Source: CAG-390 sp051867815 (GTDB lineage: Bacteria; Bacillota; Clostridia; Oscillospirales; CAG-272). Taken from it: 19,782 nt of DNA. Position numbers and translations under genes: made by a program. How positions within the stretch are numbered: position 1 is the first letter of the stretch; each line of letters opens with the position of its first letter. The notes under the pieces are model-generated. The model saw only the letters and a program-made list of their open reading frames with translations. It searched no databases and was not told where the DNA came from. The stretch is taken from positions 1-19,782 of the forward strand of contig JBJDZD010000017.1 in NCBI GenBank assembly GCA_051867815.1. Direction: 5' to 3'. This document shows, piece after piece, positions 15,165-19,782 of the stretch.

Positions 15165-16634
15165 ATGGAAAACAACTCTAAAGAAATGAATAAGAGCATG
15201 CGCCGTGCCGTGACGGCGGAAAAGCTCACGGAAATGTTACGTGAGATAGATATTTCGGCGGCAGTTGATGACAGCGGCGCATATTCCGCGGTTGCGCGCC
15301 TTACTGCGCTGTTCGATCACGGCACGTTCTCGCGTATGGGAGCGTATATTAACCGTTCAAGCTATCCCGACGAGCCTGCCGGTGTCATTTGCGGTTATGG
15401 TGCCGTCGGCGGAAGGCTGGTTTATGCTTTCGCTCAGGACAGCTCACGAATGGATGGTGCGTTTGATGCCGGGATGGGTAAGCTCATATGCGACCTTTAC
15501 GATGCAGCTCTTCACAACGGCGCACCCGTGGTGGGTATTTTCGATTCAAACGGTGCTTGCATATACGAGGGAGCGAGGATGCTTTCCGCCCTCGGAAGAA
15601 CGTTCAAAGCCAATTCAGCCGCATCGGGCGTCGTTCCGCGCATTGCAATCGTCCCCGGTACTTGCACGGGAAGCCACGCTGTCCTTGCTTCGTCATTTGA
15701 TTTCCTCATATCACTTTCGGGTGAGAAGCAAAAGAGTGAAATATACGCCGTTTCGCCTTTTTTGAACGGTGTGCAATTCGACCCGGCATCCGAGGGCATC
15801 TCTTGCTTTGCCGCGGCTGACGAAGCCGAACTGTACAGGTACGCGCGAAAGCTGATATCCTTCATCCCGTCAAATTGCAAAGAGGGAACGGCAATCGACC
15901 CGGAGGTCTCGGAATACGAGCTTTCGCGCTCCGCCGATCTCAAGGGCCTTTGCGGAGAAGAGCTTATCGGTGAAATCTCGGACAGAAAGAATTACATTCG
16001 GCTGTTTGCGGATTACAGTCCCGAGATAGCTGCAGGCTTTGCCTCGGTTGGAGGCGTCGCATGCGCCTTTATCGCTTCAGACAGAACGCATAAGGACGGC
16101 GCACTCACTCCGTCGGCATGCAAGGTGATTGCGAGACTGCAAAGCTTTGCCGATTCGTACGCCATGCCGCTCCTTGCCTTCGTAGATTGTCCCGGCTTGG
16201 ACGACTCCGTTACGGATAACGCAAAATACCTTGATGCTCTCGCTTCAGTAGCGGATGCTTTCTGTTTTTCAACCAATCCGAAGATCTCGGTCGTCATCGG
16301 CAGGGCATACGGTCCCGGATTTGTGTATATGTGCTCAAAGTCCTGCGGCGCCGATATCTCCTTTGCGCTCACCGATGCTTGCATCAGCGCCCTGTCTCCC
16401 GAGTCATCCGTTGCTCTGGTCTGGAATGACCGCATCAAAGAAAACGATCTCGTTTCAAGCCGCGAAATGCTTGAGCTTGAATGGCGCGAAAAGCTCTCCT
16501 CGCCCAATGATGCCGCATTATGCGGTGAGATAGACGACATTCTGACCCCGTCCGAGCTTCGTCCGCGTGTGGTTTCCGCGCTCCACATGCTCTTGGGTAA
16601 GACGTCCTTTGAGGCGTCTCGGAAAAAGAGGTGA
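15165..16634 (+). CDS. MmdA/PCCB-like carboxyltransferase protein with altered signature loops
   Basis: A 489-residue protein of the crotonase-fold carboxyltransferase family (propionyl-CoA carboxylase beta, methylmalonyl-CoA decarboxylase alpha). The N-terminal half has VYAFAQDSSRMDGAF, GAPVVGIFDSNGACIYEG (119-136) and GVVPRIAIVPGTCTGSHAVL (155-174). The C-terminal half has MPLLAFVDCPGLDD (334-347), AYGPGFVYMCSKSCGADISF (381-400) and ISALSPESSV (407-416). The overall fold seems intact, but signature positions differ: DSNGAC for the usual DSGGAR, TGS for AGG and YGPGF for YGGAY or YGSAY. These positions line the CoA and carboxybiotin pockets, so activity is uncertain. It could be a divergent enzyme or a structural subunit. 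Ribosome site TTGGAGAAG. Its TGA overlaps a possible GTG of the next frame, and translation of the module looks coupled. Confidence 0.8.
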   Translation: MENNSKEMNKSMRRAVTAEKLTEMLREIDISAAVDDSGAYSAVARLTALFDHGTFSRMGAYINRSSYPDEPAGVICGYGAVGGRLVYAFAQDSSRMDGAFDAGMGKLICDLYDAALHNGAPVVGIFDSNGACIYEGARMLSALGRTFKANSAASGVVPRIAIVPGTCTGSHAVLASSFDFLISLSGEKQKSEIYAVSPFLNGVQFDPASEGISCFAAADEAELYRYARKLISFIPSNCKEGTAIDPEVSEYELSRSADLKGLCGEELIGEISDRKNYIRLFADYSPEIAAGFASVGGVACAFIASDRTHKDGALTPSACKVIARLQSFADSYAMPLLAFVDCPGLDDSVTDNAKYLDALASVADAFCFSTNPKISVVIGRAYGPGFVYMCSKSCGADISFALTDACISALSPESSVALVWNDRIKENDLVSSREMLELEWREKLSSPNDAALCGEIDDILTPSELRPRVVSALHMLLGKTSFEASRKKR

Positions 16635-16639
16635 GAGCA

Positions 16640-16927
16640 TTGGCTTTTCTTGAAGCATCCTTGACTTTGCCCAAGGAGGGAATTTTCGTTATCGTCGGAA
16701 TCTGCGTGCTCGTGGCGCTCTACGCCGTTCTTTCCCTCGTAAAATCAAAGAAAAAGAAGGAACAACTCCCCGGGGTCATCGAAACGCCTCCGGAGCCTGA
16801 AAAGAAGGAAGAGAAAGAAAGTGAAGCTTTCCGCCCGGTGGTGTTTGTCAGAACGAATTGCCGTACCATAGGTGAACGGGAAGAGAAGAAAGAAGAAAAC
16901 AATGACAGCGAACAAACAAACTCTTAA
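16640..16927 (+). CDS. Small single-span OadG-like (decarboxylase gamma) protein
   Basis: A 95-residue protein: a short N-terminus, one transmembrane helix at about 13-34 (GIFVIVGICVLVALYAVLSL), a lysine cluster and a Pro/Glu/Lys-rich tail. This is the general plan of the gamma subunit of sodium-pumping decarboxylases, which anchors the carboxyltransferase to the membrane. Sequence identity to OadG cannot be judged by eye, so the call rests on architecture and on position between MmdA-like and OadA-like genes. I prefer the TTG at 16640, which has GAGGTGAG at a suitable distance, over the GTG at 16631 that overlaps the previous stop. Its last 26 bp overlap the start of the next gene. The tail is longer and more charged than needed for an anchor. 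Confidence 0.55.
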   Translation: MAFLEASLTLPKEGIFVIVGICVLVALYAVLSLVKSKKKKEQLPGVIETPPEPEKKEEKESEAFRPVVFVRTNCRTIGEREEKKEENNDSEQTNS

Positions 16928-17978
16928 AATCTCAAGCGACATCCTCTCAACCGAAAGGCTTGATGAGATTGAAAAAGAGGGCTATTACGCCCTCGATGCT
17001 TGGAATGCCAAAACGGTATCGGAGTGCCTTTTTTCCTTGAACACAGACCCGTGGGACTATCTCGGCGACCTTCGCCGGGGGCTTGTAAATACCAAGCTCC
17101 GTGTCACGCTCGCCGGTCAGGCGCTGATGGGGTGCAGGCATTTTTCGGATGAGACGGTTGAAGCCTTTATAGCTGTTCTTGCGGACAAGGGAACGGATAT
17201 CGTGCGAGTTTACGATCCTCTCAACGACCCGAGAAACCTCGAAACTGCAATGAGAGCAATAAAAAAATACGGTATGACGGCGCAGGCGGCGATGGTGTTT
17301 GCCGAGATTCCGGTTTATTCACCCTCGTTCTTCGCCGGATATGCCGCACAGCTTGCCTCAATGGGCGCGGATTCTGTTGCCGTTTGCGGTCTTGACGATC
17401 CTTATATTACGCGCGAGCTTGTTTGCGCTGTCAAAAAAGCAATCTCTCTGCCGCTTGCCGTAACGGGTATGACCGAGGAAATATGCGTCATAGCACTTGA
17501 TGCAGGTGCGGATTTCGCGGAGCTTTGCGATAAAATCGAGTTTTCGTCACAAATTGGCGACGAGCTGGAAGCAATACGAGCCGAGGCGGGCTTTGTGCCC
17601 CTTGCCGAACCTATCACAAATGTTTTATATACTCAGGCAGTCACTAATCTCGGCGGAAGATACACCGAGATCTCACCCGACTTCAAAGCCCTGGTGCTCG
17701 GCAAATACGGCAGAACGCCTGCTCCGATCGACGGGGACTTCTCAAAGAAAATTTGCGGTGACGAACACGCGATTTTGGTGCGCCCCGCAGACCTCTTGGA
17801 AGGGGAATACGACGCCGCAAGAGAAAAGCTGGCACCGTATTACGAGGACGGGGAGGACATCCTCACCTATTTGATTTTCGGAGTTAATACGCTTTCATTC
17901 TTTGAATACCGCAAAGCAAAACGCTATCACCTTGATTTGCCGCACGCAGACCCGATCCGCGGTATACACACGATATAA
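16902..17978 (+). CDS. Shortened OadA/pyruvate-carboxylase CT-like protein lacking catalytic motifs
   Basis: A 358-residue protein related to the carboxyltransferase (alpha) subunit of oxaloacetate decarboxylase. Recognisable family blocks are YYALDAWNAKTV (28-39), LNTDPWDYLGDLR (46-58), AGQALMGCRHFSDETV (71-86), DIVRVYDPLNDPRNLE (99-114), MGADSVAV (154-161), TQAVTNLGGRYTEISPDFKA (244-263), GKYGRTPAPID (267-277) and RPADLLE (294-300). Missing are the N-terminal TDTTLRDAHQ segment with its metal-binding Asp, the Arg of RGQN (Ala71 here), the Lys of KDMAG (CGLDD at 162-166) and the LHxH metal ligands (VTGMTEE at 187-193). About 100 residues before the TQAV block, including the PGGM region, are also gone, and there is no biotin domain. 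The reading frame is open throughout. The ATG at 16902 has only a purine-rich leader and likely relies on coupling to the overlapping upstream gene. Confidence 0.72.
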   Translation: MTANKQTLKISSDILSTERLDEIEKEGYYALDAWNAKTVSECLFSLNTDPWDYLGDLRRGLVNTKLRVTLAGQALMGCRHFSDETVEAFIAVLADKGTDIVRVYDPLNDPRNLETAMRAIKKYGMTAQAAMVFAEIPVYSPSFFAGYAAQLASMGADSVAVCGLDDPYITRELVCAVKKAISLPLAVTGMTEEICVIALDAGADFAELCDKIEFSSQIGDELEAIRAEAGFVPLAEPITNVLYTQAVTNLGGRYTEISPDFKALVLGKYGRTPAPIDGDFSKKICGDEHAILVRPADLLEGEYDAAREKLAPYYEDGEDILTYLIFGVNTLSFFEYRKAKRYHLDLPHADPIRGIHTI

Positions 17979-17991
17979 AAAGTGCCGACTG
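17977..17991. repeat. Left half of an apparently split bidirectional terminator
   Basis: AAAAAGTGCCGACTG begins within the stop codon of the OadA-like gene and is the inverted counterpart (14 of 15) of CAATCGGCACTTTTT at 18990-19004. Put together, the halves make a classic A-tract/stem/T-tract bidirectional terminator. The EamA gene now lies between them. Confidence 0.5.
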
Positions 17992-18045
17992 AATGAAAGG
18001 AAAGGCCATGCCGGGAAGGATGAAATTATCATAGTTGGAGAAAAA

Positions 18046-18939
18046 ATGACAAAGAATAAAAGTGCCGTGGCAGTTTTATATGCGCTGTTGGCGGCGGTGT
18101 TTTATGCAATAAATACACCATTCTCAAAAATACTGCTTAATGATGTTCCGGCAACGTTTATGGCGGCGTTTCTATACATGGGTGCAGGCTTTGGCGTAGG
18201 AATCATGTATTTATTCCACATCAAGAAAGAAGCCAAACCGGAGAGACTTACCAAAAAGGATTTGCCATATACAATTGGCATGATAGCCTTGGATATTCTG
18301 GCTCCGATACTCCTGATGATCGGTATCAACGTTGGTTCTGCATCAAATGCATCCTTACTTGGAAATTTTGAAATCGTAGCGACAACGGTTATTGCTCTTT
18401 TGATTTTTAAGGAAACCGTGTCGGGAAAGCTTTGGACAGGGATAGCTTTTATTACTATATCGAGCCTTATCCTTTCATTTGAAGGAAACGGGAGTTTTCA
18501 GTTTTCTTACGGTTCGCTATTTGTTATCTTGGCGACTTTGTGTTGGGGTCTCGAGAATAACTGCACAAGAAAGATCTCGGAAAAAAGTACCTATGAGATC
18601 GTTGTATTAAAGGGCGTTTTCTCCGGGGGCGGCTCTTTCCTGATAGCTTTGATCATTGGAGAACGACTGCCGAATGTGAAATGTATTCTATACGCTATGG
18701 CATTGGGATTTATAGCATACGGCCTCAGTATTTTTCTTTATGTAAGAGCGCAAAGAGATTTAGGAGCATCTAAGACAAGCGCTTTCTATGCGGTTGCACC
18801 ATTTATCGGAGCATTTCTTGCGTTTGCAGTCAATGGAGAAAAACTTACTTGGGTGTATTTTGCAGCATTGGTGTTTATGCTGATAGGAAGTGCTTTTGTT
18901 GTTTATGATACTTTGGTAAAGAATCACAACCACAAATAG
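18046..18939 (+). CDS. EamA/DMT-superfamily transporter
   Basis: Inner-membrane transporter of 297 residues with about ten hydrophobic helices arranged as two EamA repeats (roughly 8-140 and 150-290), each about five helices. Typical family features are a first-helix stretch VLYALLAAVFYAINTPFSK and the end-of-repeat pattern NASLLGNFEIVATTVIALLIFKE, echoed by ASKTSAFYAVAPFIGAFLAF in the second half. Such proteins export amino acids, nucleosides or drugs; the substrate here is unknown. The start at 18046 is set by TTGGAG about 6 nt upstream; the frame is open further upstream, but those residues are not membrane-like. Base composition (37-38% G+C in sampled lines) and codon choice (ATA, AGA, TTA) differ from pheST and the flanking genes (about 52% in a sampled line), suggesting acquisition by transfer. 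It sits between the two halves of an inverted repeat. Confidence 0.9.
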   Translation: MTKNKSAVAVLYALLAAVFYAINTPFSKILLNDVPATFMAAFLYMGAGFGVGIMYLFHIKKEAKPERLTKKDLPYTIGMIALDILAPILLMIGINVGSASNASLLGNFEIVATTVIALLIFKETVSGKLWTGIAFITISSLILSFEGNGSFQFSYGSLFVILATLCWGLENNCTRKISEKSTYEIVVLKGVFSGGGSFLIALIIGERLPNVKCILYAMALGFIAYGLSIFLYVRAQRDLGASKTSAFYAVAPFIGAFLAFAVNGEKLTWVYFAALVFMLIGSAFVVYDTLVKNHNHK

Positions 18940-18970
18940 GTAGAGAATTTTGCTTCTCTACCTATTTTAC
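18934..18970 (+). terminator. Intrinsic terminator of the EamA gene
   Basis: A perfect 14-bp stem AAATAGGTAGAGAA (18934-18947) with its complement at 18954-18967, a 6-nt loop, then T and TAC. The stem includes the gene's TAG stop codon. The tail is short, since most of the T's are within the stem. Confidence 0.75.
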
Positions 18971-18979
18971 TTCCGTACG

Positions 18980-19010
18980 AAGTGCGTACCAATCGGCACT
19001 TTTTTATTTT
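18980..19010 (+). terminator. Right half of the split terminator, now a small hairpin with a T-rich tail
   Basis: CAATCGGCACTTTTT (18990-19004) is the right half of the inverted repeat pair described at 17977-17991. Locally AAGTGC (18980-18985) can pair with GCACTT (18996-19001), followed by a T-rich run to 19012. It overlaps the stop codon of the minus-strand zinc-ribbon gene (19004-19006). Confidence 0.45.
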
Positions 19011-19462
19011 TTGTCGTCATCGTTCTTCTTGGCCATTCCGGCGATGTATACCTTGAAGCGGTGCGAGCATTGGGGACAGCAAACGCTGTGCTCGCCCGGC
19101 TTTTTCGGCAGTCGCAGAACCGCCTTGCAGTTCTTGCACCTGCGGTAAACATGCGTCTTGCGGTCGCGGAAGCGGTCACGCTGAAGACGGAAAAACGCGG
19201 TGAATTTCTTCGTCATGCGCAAAAAATCCGCGTTCTCCTTGCGCCTTTTGTAAAGGTTTTTGGAGAAACAACGCCAAAACGACCAAATGATCAGCGTCAG
19301 GTATATCGCGCTGATTATCAGCTTTGCGACGCCGCCAAGAAACAGGCTTGCAATGAGTAAGACGAAAGAAACCAAGACGCTGAAGTTATACAGCTCGTCG
19401 ACGCCGTTGCGCCCCTGCATAAATGCCCAAATCTTTTCGCGGAAGGGAGTTTTGTTTTTCAT
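19004..19462 (-). CDS. Two-span membrane protein with C-terminal zinc ribbon
   Basis: A 152-residue protein that I do not recognise as a named family. A short cytoplasmic start (MKNKTPFREKIWAFMQGRNG) is followed by two closely spaced hydrophobic helices (about 27-44 and 46-63), a long Arg/Lys-rich region (about 64-105) and a zinc-ribbon-like motif: CKNC at 109-112 and CPQC at 129-132, with an extra Cys128. The end is Lys/Asp-rich. Basic residues plus a ribbon suggest contact with nucleic acid or a ribosome near the membrane, but that is only inference. An AGGAG site lies about 8 nt upstream of the ATG. No promoter is clear in the 69-bp gap after mscL, so it may be cotranscribed with mscL. Homologues of similar plan occur in Clostridia as hypothetical proteins, as far as I recall. 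Confidence 0.8.
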   Translation of the reverse strand: MKNKTPFREKIWAFMQGRNGVDELYNFSVLVSFVLLIASLFLGGVAKLIISAIYLTLIIWSFWRCFSKNLYKRRKENADFLRMTKKFTAFFRLQRDRFRDRKTHVYRRCKNCKAVLRLPKKPGEHSVCCPQCSHRFKVYIAGMAKKNDDDKK

Positions 19463-19493
19463 AGAATTACTCCTGAATGATGTTTGAAATGCG

Positions 19494-19521
19494 AAGGGAC
19501 GACAAAATTTTGCCGTCCCTT
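19494..19521 (-). terminator. Hairpin between mscL and the zinc-ribbon gene
   Basis: AAGGGACG (19494-19501) pairs with CGTCCCTT (19514-19521). After one mismatch the stem continues through CAAA/TTTG. On the minus strand the tail (TTCGCATTTC) is poor, so it may only partly terminate or may act in mRNA processing. Confidence 0.4.
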
Positions 19522-19531
19522 AAAGTGCAAA

Positions 19532-19782
19532 TTACTTTTTGAGGTTATCGCGAATCTCGGCAAGCAGAGCCGTCTGCTCCATGAGAGATGCGCGGAAAGC
19601 CGCCTCCTCAGCCGCCTTAGCTGCTGCCGCCTCGGCTGCTGCCGCTGCTGCCGCTTCAGCCTCTGCCGCTGCCTTGGCATCTGCCTCGGCCTTTGCAATA
19701 ATCTCCTTTTCGTTTGCCTTGTCGCGAATCGTGTTGATTACTCTGACAACGCAGAAGATGCAGAAAGCAATGATAAGGAAAT
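19532..19782 (-). CDS. mscL: Large-conductance mechanosensitive channel MscL, C-terminal part
   Basis: Partial gene: the last 82 residues and stop codon (19532-19534) are in the window and the start lies beyond 19782. The visible part begins in the second transmembrane helix (FLIIAFCIFCVVRVINTIRD), which matches the end of MscL TM2. MscL opens under membrane tension to release solutes during osmotic downshock. After a charged linker (KANEKEII) comes an unusually long alanine-rich helix, about 35 residues of Ala with Glu and Lys, ending in the family's C-terminal helix (LMEQTALLAEIRDNLKK), which forms the cytoplasmic bundle. A more usual MscL has a short Glu/Ala/Pro linker here. The zinc-ribbon gene follows 69 bp downstream. 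Confidence 0.85.
   Translation of the reverse strand, partial: FLIIAFCIFCVVRVINTIRDKANEKEIIAKAEADAKAAAEAEAAAAAAAEAAAAKAAEEAAFRASLMEQTALLAEIRDNLKK

Noticed and set aside
19620..19690. Possible tandem repeat of GCTGCCGC-type units
   Set aside because: The irregular GCN runs are explained by codons for the alanine-rich MscL helix; no fixed repeat unit is kept.
19459..19698. Minus-strand frame encoding an Arg/Gln-rich protein at the window end
   Set aside because: This is the alanine-rich mscL tail read in the wrong frame (GCN codons shifted). The MscL frame ends in a good family C-terminus.

Overview
The window looks like chromosome of a Clostridia-type (Firmicutes) bacterium, probably an uncultured gut or rumen relative of the Oscillospirales or Christensenellales. 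This placement is inferred from AGGAGG-type ribosome sites, near-consensus sigma-A promoters, intrinsic terminators with U tails, Thr/Glu-rich lipoprotein linkers, a processive-type glycolipid glucosyltransferase, an MmdA/OadG/OadA-like cluster and a Gram-positive style FtsH. No rRNA, tRNA, CRISPR array, prophage or intact insertion sequence was recognised.

Layout. (1) 1-1930: an OmpR-type response regulator and its histidine kinase on the minus strand, with a clear promoter and terminator. (2) 1855-2360: a gene-free stretch of about 500 bp. Its right half is a compact 188-bp element with terminal inverted repeats and 11-bp flanking direct repeats, sitting just upstream of the ftsH ribosome site. 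(3) 2361-7310: ftsH, a VTT/DedA-like membrane protein, a GT8 glycosyltransferase, a decayed membrane-protein gene and a UgtP/MGDG-synthase-like glucosyltransferase, all on the plus strand with no clear terminator between them. This looks like an envelope and membrane-lipid block. (4) 7375-10058: a single-gene unit for a large GH71/99-like surface lipoprotein with its own promoter and a strong terminator. (5) 10072-13659: pheS-pheT from a perfect consensus promoter, without room for a T-box leader. (6) 13663-15096: a second surface lipoprotein (GH67N-like plus propeller-like), also from a perfect consensus promoter. (7) 15105-17978: a three-gene MmdA-like / OadG-like / OadA-like module from a TTGTAA-17-TATAAT extended -10 promoter. 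(8) 17992-18989: a low-G+C EamA transporter gene that appears to split an ancestral bidirectional terminator. (9) 19004-19782: minus-strand zinc-ribbon membrane protein and the C-terminal part of MscL with an unusual alanine-rich tail.

The most interesting signals are four. First, the carboxyltransferase module: its OadA-like subunit has lost the metal-binding and substrate-binding segments of the family while staying fully open, its MmdA-like subunit has altered signature loops, and no biotin carrier or sodium-pump beta subunit is next to it. Second, the MITE-like element before ftsH. Third, the split terminator around the EamA gene. Fourth, a PheS with unusual residues in three conserved active-site segments. 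All functional readings come from reading motifs by eye; no database search was run.
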